DNA of 24,197 nt from Villigracilis sp900696595 (GCA_030263615.1 SZPH01000048.1:1-24197); one strand, 5' to 3'. Shown: positions 7,640 to 15,281, numbered from the stretch's first letter. Numbers and translations are program-made. Notes: generated by a model from the letters alone, not told the origin.

Positions 7640-8188
7640 TCATTTGCTTTCTACTACAGAAGTAAAATCAAGCGTCAGGTCGTCAAAGAAAAAGATGAAA
7701 GTTTGCGTATCTTGGGGACCGGCGAAAGTGAACATTAGCGGGCGAAAACTCTCTCCAGGAGTGAAGTGTCTGGTGGCCGGATTCCCTGTGACAAATGAAG
7801 ATATCCAATTCTCCCCCCCTTCAGGGACAGAAGAGCCATAACCAAAACTCGCAAACACAACAAATGGAGACCCTTTGCCGTCGTTCACGCCAAAAGCAGG
7901 GACCGGCACATCATTTTCAACCCCGACATAGGTGAGGTTTGTAAATACAAAGAGTTGTTTTTGCCCCTCACCGATCTGAATCATGGAAGAATCGCCTCCC
8001 CATATGGCTCCGGTAATCTCCAATTCCCATTCATCGGACACTGCAACCAGCGAGAGGTTGGTCTCCGCATGGGACTGCGGGGTGATATCTTCCGAATCCG
8101 GCTGGTTTACAGGCGCGCCGCCACAAGCGGGCAGGGACAAAACGGCTGTTAAGATCAAGGTAACAACAATAATCTTGTAGTTGTTCAT
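7640..8188 (-). CDS. lipoprotein with possible DUF4352-like domain
   Basis: A 182-residue predicted lipoprotein: signal helix IIVVTLILTAVLSL, lipobox LPAC with Cys22, then a short polar linker. The mature domain begins WELEITGAIWGGDSS and continues QKQLFVFTNLTYVGVEND and FTPGESFRPLMFTFAGPQ. The order (strand, hydrophobic 'KxLFVFxNLTYVG', late 'F-T-F-A-G') resembles the immunoglobulin-like DUF4352/telokin-like domains common in exported Gram-positive and Chloroflexota proteins. No enzyme motif is seen. The start is preceded by GGAAAG. Neighbours are other lipoproteins on the same strand. Confidence 0.75.
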   Translation of the reverse strand: MNNYKIIVVTLILTAVLSLPACGGAPVNQPDSEDITPQSHAETNLSLVAVSDEWELEITGAIWGGDSSMIQIGEGQKQLFVFTNLTYVGVENDVPVPAFGVNDGKGSPFVVFASFGYGSSVPEGGENWISSFVTGNPATRHFTPGESFRPLMFTFAGPQDTQTFIFFFDDLTLDFTSVVESK

Positions 8189-8222
8189 GATGTTTTTCTT
8201 TCCAAATCAAAGCGAAGGCACA

Positions 8223-8705
8223 TCACGGTTCAATCCATTGGGCGGTCCATTCCGACTCCGGAAAATCGCCCATGATCGCCTGCTCTTCACAAAAGAAAAT
8301 ATCCTGATGATCTCCGCTGGCCCCGGTATCGCTTGTAAATTGCCCGCTGATAATATCGAGGGTTCCCTTTTCACCCAGGATATTTTTCAAGAAAACACTA
8401 ACGGGGTCGGCGGCATTTGTAAAATCATAATTCTGGCTTACAACAAATCTCCCTTCGCTGTCAATGTCAATCTGGGCAACTTTGATGATGCAAGAATTTG
8501 GAATAAGTAGTTCAAAATTTTCAACCTTGTTGTCGGCGGTCACAATAAAAGAAACATCCTCACCCGCCCATTTTCCTGCCTTTGGACCCGACGGCGTCGG
8601 AGTTGGAGACGGAACTGGAGTCGGTGTTGGCGGCGCAGTTGTAGCACATGCGCATATCAATGTCGCCAGAATAAAGGCGAGTGGAAGAATCATCTTTGTG
8701 CGCAT
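8223..8705 (-). CDS. lipoprotein with Thr/Pro-rich linker, unknown function
   Basis: A 160-residue lipoprotein: signal peptide MRTKMILPLAFILATLICAC with acceptor Cys20 (Cys18 also possible), then the linker TTAPPTPTPVPSPTPTPSG, then a globular domain with three more cysteines and the pieces KWAGEDVSFIVTADNKVENFEL and GQFTSDTGASGDHQDIFF. The linker is typical of Anaerolineae exported proteins. The ATG at 8705 is preferred because the signal peptide begins there and AGAGGA precedes it; the longer frame upstream is read through an unrelated sequence. Its start codon abuts the end of a hydrogenase gene fragment. Confidence 0.78.
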   Translation of the reverse strand: MRTKMILPLAFILATLICACATTAPPTPTPVPSPTPTPSGPKAGKWAGEDVSFIVTADNKVENFELLIPNSCIIKVAQIDIDSEGRFVVSQNYDFTNAADPVSVFLKNILGEKGTLDIISGQFTSDTGASGDHQDIFFCEEQAIMGDFPESEWTAQWIEP

Positions 8706-8724
8706 GGCATCCTCTGGCGCCCGA

Positions 8725-8862
8725 TCAGAAGCGCTCGAACCCGCGCAGTTCGAGAATCTGAGAATACGAGTTGGCCGCATTGCCCTGTCCGTCGAGAAGA
8801 ATTTCAACCCTGGCATGACCTTCGAGATGGGCGACGGGGTCAATGAATATGCGTCGGGTCAT
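8725..8862 (-). pseudogene. N-terminal fragment of a group 3 [NiFe]-hydrogenase large subunit
   Basis: A 45-codon frame starting MTRRIFIDPVAHLEGHARVE and ending LELRGFERF before TGA. This is the characteristic beginning of HoxH/MvhA-type hydrogenase alpha subunits (IDPVTRIEGH...; ELRGFEKF-C-x-GRP), including the conserved E14-G-H motif. Intact proteins have over 400 residues and continue into the first nickel-binding CxxC; here the frame stops before it. Beyond the stop the DNA still reads as IGR if one base is supplied, then changes into the lipoprotein gene. A weak AGGAA site remains upstream. It cannot encode a working enzyme; a retained small protein is unlikely but not excluded. Confidence 0.75.
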
Positions 8863-8911
8863 GGAGATTCCTATCCGTAATGATCTTGAAAACAGTCTTT
8901 TTGAAATTTGG

Positions 8912-9238
8912 CTACTGGCGGTTATACATTTCTTTTAATGCCTTTTGCTTTTCACTGAGTTGACTGTTGGCGGCGTCCCACTTTTTTCTTAGCATGAACG
9001 CCGCAGGCATCATTAACACCAATAGGATTCCTGTAACGCAGGAGGTAGCGTCGTTATCAAACATCGTTGCAAGATGAGAGAAAAACAGGAATACTGCTAT
9101 TAAAAGGACTACAAAGCCTGCCACCCCAATCTGCCCGAGCTTCTTGATCGCGCCCTGAAGCTCGCTGATCTCAACTTCCATATTTGCAATGGTTTCTTTG
9201 TTCGATTCGCCTTCGGCGTTTGAGTTTGTTGCAGCCAT
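8912..9238 (-). CDS. small membrane protein with coiled-coil ends, unknown function
   Basis: A 108-residue protein with two transmembrane helices (about 37-57 and 67-83), an N-terminal heptad-like stretch (ETIANMEVEISELQGAIKKLG) and a C-terminal charged helix (SQLSEKQKALKEMY). The second ATG of the ATGAAAATG cluster is preferred, since AGGAG lies seven bases before it. It follows the 83-residue gene by 14 bases and is probably co-transcribed. Not recognised. Confidence 0.7.
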   Translation of the reverse strand: MAATNSNAEGESNKETIANMEVEISELQGAIKKLGQIGVAGFVVLLIAVFLFFSHLATMFDNDATSCVTGILLVLMMPAAFMLRKKWDAANSQLSEKQKALKEMYNRQ

Positions 9239-9252
9239 TTTCATTCTCCTTT

Positions 9253-9504
9253 TTACTTTTCCAGAGGCGAAGCGCTGTCTTGCAGTTCCTTCACGAACTT
9301 TGCCCGCGCCTCCACTTCTTCCAACTTGAGCGAGGCATATTGCGAGGCTTCCTTCATCAGTTTCTCCGCGAGTTCGGCGGAGAGTCCCTTCAAGCCTTCG
9401 AGGCTGTACCCCTTTTCCTTCAGAAACTCTTCCATGAGCGCCTTCTCCAGCATGGCGTTCGGGTCTTCGACAGGCTCGGCGTCCAGAATCGGTTTGACGT
9501 TCAT
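9253..9504 (-). CDS. small helical protein, unknown function
   Basis: An 83-residue, highly charged protein with no signal or membrane segment, predicted mostly alpha-helical (EKALMEEFLKEKGYSLEGLKG; ELAEKLMKEASQYASLKLEEVE). It has an excellent ribosome binding site (AAAGGAGG) and a clear start. It is the first gene of the minus-strand run of small genes. The helical hairpin look would suit a protein-interaction or regulatory role, but nothing specific is recognisable. Confidence 0.72.
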   Translation of the reverse strand: MNVKPILDAEPVEDPNAMLEKALMEEFLKEKGYSLEGLKGLSAELAEKLMKEASQYASLKLEEVEARAKFVKELQDSASPLEK

Positions 9505-9879
9505 GCCATCCTCCTTTCAAAAGGACGAATGTCTTTGCTCGGCATGACCGAAGCCATCCATTCGCAACGGCGATAAATTACCCCTCAATTCCATATTAGT
9601 TAAATATGTCGCAGTCAACAGTGACGAAAATAACCGCGCAATGCTGATAAACCTCCCGATAATGGGTCACAATTTTGACCGTGAAACTCTACGATACGCC
9701 CGCCTTCATTCACTTTGAGAATTGGATTATCCGCGCCGCAAGATTCTCGAACGGATTGAACGCCTCTTTCCCCGCTCGAAGCGGATCCTGCTCCCCAAGC
9801 CTTGCCAGCCCGCCGACGCCCCTCCGCCGCAAAACGTTTGAAAGGCGATTCGTGGTAAAAATGGAGGCTGGAGAAACCA
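9505..9879. other. divergent intergenic region with a frameshifted coding-like trace
   Basis: About 375 bases between divergent small-gene and lipoprotein units. On the minus strand TTGACT lies near a TATGGA-like box at a spacing of 17, a weak promoter candidate. The plus-strand stretch 9662-9841 reads like protein in two successive frames (VKLYDTPAFIHFE, then ELDYPRRKILERIERLFP to a TGA at 9839), which might be an old frameshifted gene remnant. There is also a small inverted repeat CATATT/AATATG near 9592-9608. Confidence 0.4.
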
Positions 9880-10479
9880 ATGAAACAGAAATTCCTGATT
9901 GCCATGACCGTCCTGGCGACTCTTGTCGTCTCCGCCTGCGGAGGCGCGGACGCCACGCCCGAAATCAGCGCGGAAGACATCGCCTCGACCGCCGTAGCGC
10001 AAGCCTGGCTTGCCATGACCCAAACCGCCGCCGCCGCTCCCACCGCGACGCCCCTTCCGCCTACGTTTACGCCCCAACCCACAAATACGCCCGCGCCCCT
10101 GGTCCTGCTCCCCACGCTCCCGCCCGCGACTGTCGGCGTAATGGCGACCCCGACGGCTGATTGCGTGCTTATCCCGGAACCGGAGCCGAAGGGAGCGCAA
10201 GTCAACGTCGAGTTTTACAACCAGGCAGACAGCAGCGCCAACCTTTCCTTTGGCATGAACTTTCCAAACGACAAGAACGAATGTTACGCATATTCATTCA
10301 CATTGGGCGCGGGCGATGTCTTCCCCGCCAGGGTCTTGGCGGGGTGTTATTACGGCTGGGCATGGATCGGCGGCACGGACGGCTCGATCGCAAAATCGGG
10401 CGACAAGATTCTGTGCCTGACGGACGCCAACATCATCTACAAGATCCTGATCACCGCGGAACGGGTGGATTTCAAATAG
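9880..10479 (+). CDS. lipoprotein with Thr/Pro-rich linker, unknown function
   Basis: A 199-residue predicted lipoprotein. The signal peptide ends LVVSAC with Cys20; then comes the helical piece EDIASTAVAQAWLAMTQTAAAA, then a linker rich in Thr and Pro (PTATPLPPTFTPQPTNTPAP), then a C-terminal domain of about 110 residues with four cysteines and the pieces VNVEFYNQADSSANLSFGMNF and AGCYYGWAWIGG. The layout is typical of Anaerolineae surface lipoproteins. GGAGAAACC precedes the ATG. The sulfotransferase gene starts six bases after its stop, so the two are likely read together. Function unknown. Confidence 0.82.
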   Translation: MKQKFLIAMTVLATLVVSACGGADATPEISAEDIASTAVAQAWLAMTQTAAAAPTATPLPPTFTPQPTNTPAPLVLLPTLPPATVGVMATPTADCVLIPEPEPKGAQVNVEFYNQADSSANLSFGMNFPNDKNECYAYSFTLGAGDVFPARVLAGCYYGWAWIGGTDGSIAKSGDKILCLTDANIIYKILITAERVDFK

Positions 10480-10485
10480 GCACAC

Positions 10486-11514
10486 ATGTTTTCCCGTTTC
10501 AGATCCGCCGCGCGCATCCTCGTCAAGGGCGAGCCGCAAAAGAAAAGCCGCAACCCCATTCCCGCCATTACGGCGGATGAACTGGCGGAGATCAAGCAAT
10601 TCTTCCCGCGCGAAAAATTTTTTGTCTTCGGTCACGCCCGCAGCGGCACAACCCTTCTCGTGCGACTCCTGCGCCTGCATCCCGAAGTGCATTGCAACTA
10701 TCAGGCGCATTTTTTCACGCGCAGACCCACGCTCGCGTCGCTGGTGGATTCGCCCGAAGCCGAGGAATGGCTGACGCGCAAATCGAACCGCTGGAATCAC
10801 GGGCGCGACCTGTCCCCGCTTGTGTTGCGCGCCGCGGCGGATTTCATCATGGAGCGCGACGCCGCGCGCGAGGGAAAAAACATCGTGGGAGATAAAAGCC
10901 CGTCGTCCACGATTCACGCCCGGGTCGCGCGCGAGGCGCATGGTCTGTATCCCGACGCGAAGATCATCTACATCGTCCGCGATGGGCGGGATGTTTTGAT
11001 ATCCGAACGCTTCCGCAACTTTGTCGAGGAATCAAAATTTTTGACGGCGGAAGACAGGCGCATCATTGCCGATCTGAAAATTGATCCTGCTCCATTTGGC
11101 GACGGACGCCGCTCGATCTTTACCGAGACCTTCATCCGCAACGTCGCCCAACGCTGGGCGGACGATTTAACGGAGATCGACTCTGAATGTAAAAAGTTAT
11201 ACGGGGAGAATTACATCTCGCTGCGATATGAGGATATGCTCGCCAGCCCCTTCGATGAAATGTCGCGCCTGTGGAAGTTTCTCGGCGCGAAGAAGGCGGG
11301 CAGGGCGCTGGGGAAGGAACTGCTCGTTGAAATGTCCTCCAACCCCGACGAAGAATGGCAGGCAAAACGGAACGAAGACATTGCCTCTTTTCTGCCGAAG
11401 GGACAGGCGGGCAACTGGCGGCGTTTGTTCACAGCGAGGGATAAAGCCTTGTTCAAGGAAATCGCCGGGGAGGTATTGGTCAGGTGGGGGTATGAGAAGG
11501 ATAACGACTGGTAA
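10486..11514 (+). CDS. sulfotransferase family protein
   Basis: A 342-residue cytosolic-type sulfotransferase that should move sulfate from PAPS to a hydroxyl or amine. The 5'-phosphosulfate loop is FGHARSGTTLL (residues 48-58) and the 3'-phosphate site is VRDGRDVLIS with Arg165 and Ser173 at the usual distance; GDKSPSS lies between. Later pieces ISLRYEDMLASPFDEM and WRRLFTARDKALFKEIAGEVL match the family's C-terminal half. No membrane anchor is apparent. It has no evident ribosome binding site and probably depends on coupling with the lipoprotein gene six bases upstream. The acceptor is unknown; nearby glycan-type genes make a surface sugar plausible. Confidence 0.87.
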   Translation: MFSRFRSAARILVKGEPQKKSRNPIPAITADELAEIKQFFPREKFFVFGHARSGTTLLVRLLRLHPEVHCNYQAHFFTRRPTLASLVDSPEAEEWLTRKSNRWNHGRDLSPLVLRAAADFIMERDAAREGKNIVGDKSPSSTIHARVAREAHGLYPDAKIIYIVRDGRDVLISERFRNFVEESKFLTAEDRRIIADLKIDPAPFGDGRRSIFTETFIRNVAQRWADDLTEIDSECKKLYGENYISLRYEDMLASPFDEMSRLWKFLGAKKAGRALGKELLVEMSSNPDEEWQAKRNEDIASFLPKGQAGNWRRLFTARDKALFKEIAGEVLVRWGYEKDNDW

Positions 11515-11539
11515 CGGAGTCCGATGACTCCCATCATCG

Positions 11540-11576
11540 GCGCAAGGTCGGGAGGCTTTGCGTTCCGACCTTGCGC
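11540..11576. repeat. 12-bp inverted repeat between sulfotransferase and oxidoreductase genes
   Basis: GCGCAAGGTCGG and CCGACCTTGCGC are perfect inverted copies with a 13-base loop. There is no T run, so it is not a classical terminator. It fills most of the gap between two plus-strand genes and could be a dispersed palindrome or an mRNA-stabilising hairpin. Confidence 0.6.
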
Positions 11577-11599
11577 TCCGCTATGGAAAGGATGAAAAC

Positions 11600-12592
11600 A
11601 TGAAATACCTCATCGCCGGTCTCGGCTCGGTCGGACGCCGCCATTTGCGCAATCTCATCGCGCTGGGCGAAACGGATATCGTCTTGTATCGCACGCATAA
11701 AGCCACGTTGCCGGACGATGAACTGGCGGGACATCCTGTCGAAACGGACTTGACCGAAGCGTTGAAAAAACATAAACCGGACGCTGTCATTGTCTCGAAC
11801 CCCACGTCGTTGCATTTGGATGTCGCCATCCCCGCCGCCGAAACGGGGTGCGCCATTTTGCTCGAAAAACCCATCGCCGCCTCGATGGAGCGGGTGGACG
11901 TTCTTCAAAAAACGGTTCAGAAAAGCGGCTCGAAAGTTTTGGTCGCGTTTCAGTTCCGTTTTCATCCGGGTCTGGTCAAGACCAGGGAGTGGATTCAAAA
12001 CGGAGAGATCGGGCGGGTGGTGTCCGCCTCGGTTCATTTCGGCGAATATCTGCCTGCGTGGCATCCCTGGGAGGATTATCGTCAGGGCTACGCGGCGCGC
12101 GCCGATATGGGCGGCGGCGTGGTGGCGACTCAATGCCACTCGCTGGATTATCTGCCGTGGCTGGTGGGGAAACGCGTCGAATCCGTTTGGGGCTTTGCCG
12201 ATAAATTGAGCGACCTCGAAGTGAGCGCGGACGATACCGCCAAGATCGGCGTCCGCTTCGAGGGCGGCGCGTTGGGAAGTTTGCATCTCGATTACAACCA
12301 ACAGCCGCCGGAACATGAATTTCGCATCATCGGCGTGAACGGCACGATCAAGTGGAATCTGTCCGACGGCGCGGCGCGCATCTACCGAACGGAGAAAAAG
12401 GATTGGGATGTGTATCCGCTCCCGGCGGGGTGGGAGCGCAACGTCATGTTCCAGGAACAGACGAAGCATTTTGTGGATGTCGTCAGGGGGAAAGCCGAAC
12501 CATCCTGCACGCTGGGGGACGGCATTCGCGTACAGAAGATCATTTCAGCGGTTTATGAATCGCAAAAGACAGGCTTTGTAACGCCGACTTAA
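11600..12592 (+). CDS. Gfo/Idh/MocA family NAD(P)-dependent oxidoreductase
   Basis: A 330-residue dehydrogenase of the Gfo/Idh/MocA family, which oxidises or reduces sugars, sugar nucleotides or inositols. The Rossmann motif is AGLGSVGRRHLRN at the N-terminus, the family EKP motif is at residues 89-91, and the putative catalytic pair is His180 and Asp183 in CHSLDYL. The start used here gives the Rossmann strand at residue 2 and has AAAGGATG upstream; a longer frame adds 14 unrelated residues. The substrate cannot be told. Next to a sulfotransferase and a membrane glycosyltransferase a role in surface sugar synthesis is possible. Its stop codon lies in the centre of a perfect palindrome. Confidence 0.88.
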   Translation: MKYLIAGLGSVGRRHLRNLIALGETDIVLYRTHKATLPDDELAGHPVETDLTEALKKHKPDAVIVSNPTSLHLDVAIPAAETGCAILLEKPIAASMERVDVLQKTVQKSGSKVLVAFQFRFHPGLVKTREWIQNGEIGRVVSASVHFGEYLPAWHPWEDYRQGYAARADMGGGVVATQCHSLDYLPWLVGKRVESVWGFADKLSDLEVSADDTAKIGVRFEGGALGSLHLDYNQQPPEHEFRIIGVNGTIKWNLSDGAARIYRTEKKDWDVYPLPAGWERNVMFQEQTKHFVDVVRGKAEPSCTLGDGIRVQKIISAVYESQKTGFVTPT

Positions 12593-12603
12593 GTCGGCGT
12601 TAC
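12578..12603. terminator. 26-bp perfect palindrome holding both convergent stop codons
   Basis: The two halves GTAACGCCGACTT and AAGTCGGCGTTAC meet without a loop. The TAA of the oxidoreductase (12590-12592) and the TAA of the opposing glycosyltransferase gene (12600-12602) are both inside it. There is no T run, so it may be a hairpin terminator of poor form or a dispersed palindrome that supplies stops. Confidence 0.6.
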
Positions 12604-14234
12604 TTTAGCGCCTCCCAATTGATGTTGGGGGAATCTTTTCGCAGGAAGACTTTGATTTTCGTGGCAATCGCCCTGAAATCATAACCGCTCATGTAAGGCG
12701 CGGCTTCTTCGCTGGTGTTCTCCCATAGCGAGACGATTACGTCCGGCTGGAGTTCGCCGATGGTGTGGGCGTAATCCCACTTCATATGACCGGGGCGCAT
12801 GTTCGGGATGTCGGGAATCCCCATCGGCGCGCGGACGTTTTGATGCGCGATGTACGGGTCGGCTTTGCCGAGGATGTCTATGGCGTAGCGGTCGGGGAGG
12901 AGATAGGGAATCGTTCCCGCGCCAATGACGGCGATGGATGCGCCGGGTTTCGTGATTTTCTCGAGCGAGATGGCAATCTGCAAATTGCGGTCGTTCCCGG
13001 CGACGTAATCGGGGCGGCGGGTAAAGTTCCAGCGTTCGATGGATTTCCACTCGCCGAGCAGGGCGTTGAAGGTCAGCAAGGAAAAGGCGAACAGGGTCAC
13101 GAAAACAGAACGCCAGCCCGCTTCAAGAATATTTCCTTTGGCTACAACCTTGCTCCTACCGCCGTCTTCGCCGCCGAGGACGGCGGTAGGAGCGAGGAGG
13201 TTCGCCCCGCGTTTCATCCACTCGACAACCGCCCAACTGAAACCGACGAAATACAACGGCATGGCGATGACGATGTAGCGGTTCGCGCCGCCGTGATTCT
13301 CCCAGGCGTCGCCGCCGACATAAACGGAGTAGGCGATCTGCCCGGCGAGCAACAGGAACATCAGCGTCGTTTTCCAGTCGCGGCGGAGGAGGAAGATCGT
13401 CAGGGGGAGCAGGAACAAGACCCAGTTATGGAAGTAGGCGAATTGGATGAAGGCATACAGTCCGCGCAGGAGGCGCAGGGTGGTATTCCAGCCTTCGACT
13501 TTAAGATAATAGGTGTTGGGAAGCCATTCGCCATAATAAGCATATCGGGCGAGAGTCTGCCCGCCGAGGAAGAGGATCAACAGCCCCAGCCCCCAAACCA
13601 GATGCGATTTGCGATTTTCCTTTTGCGTCCAGAATAATACGGCAAGGACGACGAGATACGGAACCGCCATATCGAAACGGACGAGGGTGGAGACGGCGAG
13701 TAAAACGTAAACCCGGACGTTGAATCGGCTCTCGCTTTTTACCGCGATCAAGACAGCCGCAGTCAAGAGCAACGTCAAGAGACTGACCTCCATGCCCAGC
13801 AAGCCGAAGGAATTGAGCGGCGCGTAGAACGCGGTCAACGCCACAGACGAGAGCATGACGAAGAGATCGCCGCTAAAGTGTTCGACCAGCTTCTTAACGC
13901 AGAACAGGTTCAGGGTCAGGAGAGAGGCGCCGAAGATTTGTATATAAAGTCCCGTCGTGTTGAGTCCGATCGGCAGGAGGTGGATCAACGCCATGGCAAC
14001 AGTCCACAAGGGATTGGTGATGCCCTCCACGCGCTCGCCGGGATTCCAGACCAGCCCGTTCCCATGCGCGAGGTTGTAGGCATAACGCATCGAGATCATC
14101 GCGTCGTCGAAGAGGACGTAGTAGGTTTTGCCCTCGATCTCGAAACTGGTCGCGGCGATGTAGCGCTGGCAGTAATAAATGTAGCCGAATACCAGCAGGA
14201 CGAAGGCGATGTTGCGGAAAATTTTCGAGTTCAT
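12600..14234 (-). CDS. multi-pass membrane glycosyltransferase candidate (GT-C type)
   Basis: A 544-residue protein with about ten hydrophobic helices and a soluble C-terminal part. The first extracytoplasmic loop carries FDDAMISMRYAYNLAHG and NPGERVEGITNPLW, the acidic-pair loop and 'GERVEG-T' pattern of GT-C enzymes related to actinobacterial arabinofuranosyltransferase AftB. Such enzymes use polyprenyl-phosphate sugars at the outer face of the membrane. Residues about 346-364 (LLAPTAVLGGEDGGRSKVV) come from a palindromic DNA element and interrupt the protein after a helix. There is no ribosome binding site; TATAAT ends eight bases before the ATG. The donor and acceptor are unknown. Confidence 0.78.
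   Translation of the reverse strand: MNSKIFRNIAFVLLVFGYIYYCQRYIAATSFEIEGKTYYVLFDDAMISMRYAYNLAHGNGLVWNPGERVEGITNPLWTVAMALIHLLPIGLNTTGLYIQIFGASLLTLNLFCVKKLVEHFSGDLFVMLSSVALTAFYAPLNSFGLLGMEVSLLTLLLTAAVLIAVKSESRFNVRVYVLLAVSTLVRFDMAVPYLVVLAVLFWTQKENRKSHLVWGLGLLILFLGGQTLARYAYYGEWLPNTYYLKVEGWNTTLRLLRGLYAFIQFAYFHNWVLFLLPLTIFLLRRDWKTTLMFLLLAGQIAYSVYVGGDAWENHGGANRYIVIAMPLYFVGFSWAVVEWMKRGANLLAPTAVLGGEDGGRSKVVAKGNILEAGWRSVFVTLFAFSLLTFNALLGEWKSIERWNFTRRPDYVAGNDRNLQIAISLEKITKPGASIAVIGAGTIPYLLPDRYAIDILGKADPYIAHQNVRAPMGIPDIPNMRPGHMKWDYAHTIGELQPDVIVSLWENTSEEAAPYMSGYDFRAIATKIKVFLRKDSPNINWEALK
13144..13202. repeat. palindromic element inside a glycosyltransferase gene
   Basis: GCTCCTACCGCCGTC (13152-13166) and GACGGCGGTAGGAGC (13179-13193) form a 15-bp perfect inverted repeat with a 12-base loop; flanking AACCTT and AGGTT extend it imperfectly. 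It is translated in frame as a polar Gly/Glu-rich stretch in an otherwise membrane-protein sequence. Confidence 0.7.
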
Positions 14235-14242
14235 CGCGGGAG

Positions 14243-14248
14243 ATTATA
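14243..14248 (-). promoter_or_regulatory. -10 box of the GT-C gene, leaderless arrangement
   Basis: TATAAT on the minus strand is followed by eight bases (CTCCCGCG) and then the ATG. No Shine-Dalgarno sequence is present and no -35 consensus is visible. Transcription would begin at or within one base of the start codon. Confidence 0.5.
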
Positions 14249-14347
14249 CCCGGCGGGGAAACAGGTAAGGAAACCCCGCGTAACGAGGTCTTTTACAAAA
14301 GCCAAAGCGACGCGCCTTTTACATAAGCGCGAAAACAGGAATTTAAC

Positions 14348-15256
14348 TTGAACCAACAAACCGCCCTTAAAAAATATTCGATTCATCCCGCCGTTAAAAT
14401 GGGACACGTCTCTCTGACCGTTGCCAGTCTCGAAAATCAAATTCTATTTTATGAAAAGGCGATGGGCTTCAAAACCCACTGGCGCGAGGGCAATCGCGCA
14501 GGCTTGGGCGCGGGCGGCGCGGACTTGCTTCAACTTGTCGAAGAACCCAATCTCAAACGCTATCGCGGCGGCACGGGGCTTTATCACTTTGCCGTTCTAT
14601 TCCCCGATCGCCGCGAACTTGCCATCGCCATGGCGCGCCTGTTTGCGTTGAAAATTCCCAACTCGCCCACCGATCACGTCATGACCAAGACCACCTACCT
14701 GAGCGACCCCGAAGGCAACGGCATCGAACTATATTGTGAATCTCCCGAAGACGGCTCGTGGACCATCAAAGACGGCAACTACGAAGCGCGCTGGGCGGAC
14801 GGACGCTGGAGCGACGGACGCGAAGCGCTCGACGTGGACGCGCTCTTCAAACATATCCGCGATGATGATCGCGTTGATTCTCCCATCCCCGCCGAAACCC
14901 GCATGGGGCACGTCCACCTGCATGTGCGCGACATAAACGAAGCGCTGGATTTTTATCACGGCGTCCTCGGCTTCGACATCATGGGCGTCTCGCAAGGAAT
15001 TGGGATGGCGTTCGTTTCGGCGGGCGGATATCATCACCACATCGGACTCAACACCTGGAACGGAGTCGGCGCGCCTCCTCCCCCCGCCGATGCCGTTGGA
15101 TTGCGCTTCATGACCGTGGACTACCCGAATCCTTCCGCGCTCGGCGAAGCGACCTCCCGCGTGGAGGCGGCTGGCATCCCCTACAACAAAACCGAAGACG
15201 GCATTTTATTGCACGATCCATCGCAGAACGGCGTATTGTTACGCCCGGTTGGATAG
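14348..15256 (+). CDS. two-domain VOC family protein, catechol 2,3-dioxygenase (CatE) like
   Basis: A 302-residue protein of two vicinal-oxygen-chelate modules, resembling Bacillus CatE and related proteins. The first module begins MGHVSLTVASLENQILFYEKAMGF and offers candidate metal ligands His20, His80 (GLYHFAVL) and Glu127 (GNGIELY). The second begins MGHVHLHVRDINEALDFY with His188, but its end is QNGVLL with no Glu at the matching place. TTG is chosen as start because the pre-module sequence IHPAVKMGHV is typical of the family and AGGA lies eight bases upstream; an ATG 17 codons on would cut into it. The substrate is unknown, as is usual for orphan VOC proteins. Confidence 0.83.
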   Translation: MNQQTALKKYSIHPAVKMGHVSLTVASLENQILFYEKAMGFKTHWREGNRAGLGAGGADLLQLVEEPNLKRYRGGTGLYHFAVLFPDRRELAIAMARLFALKIPNSPTDHVMTKTTYLSDPEGNGIELYCESPEDGSWTIKDGNYEARWADGRWSDGREALDVDALFKHIRDDDRVDSPIPAETRMGHVHLHVRDINEALDFYHGVLGFDIMGVSQGIGMAFVSAGGYHHHIGLNTWNGVGAPPPPADAVGLRFMTVDYPNPSALGEATSRVEAAGIPYNKTEDGILLHDPSQNGVLLRPVG

Positions 15257-15281
15257 TTGACCACAGACAATGAGCGATAGA

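Noticed and set aside
8725..8727. TGA in the hydrogenase fragment as a selenocysteine codon
   Set aside because: Known selenocysteine in [NiFe]-hydrogenases replaces a C-terminal nickel ligand, not this position, and no hydrogenase sequence continues beyond it.
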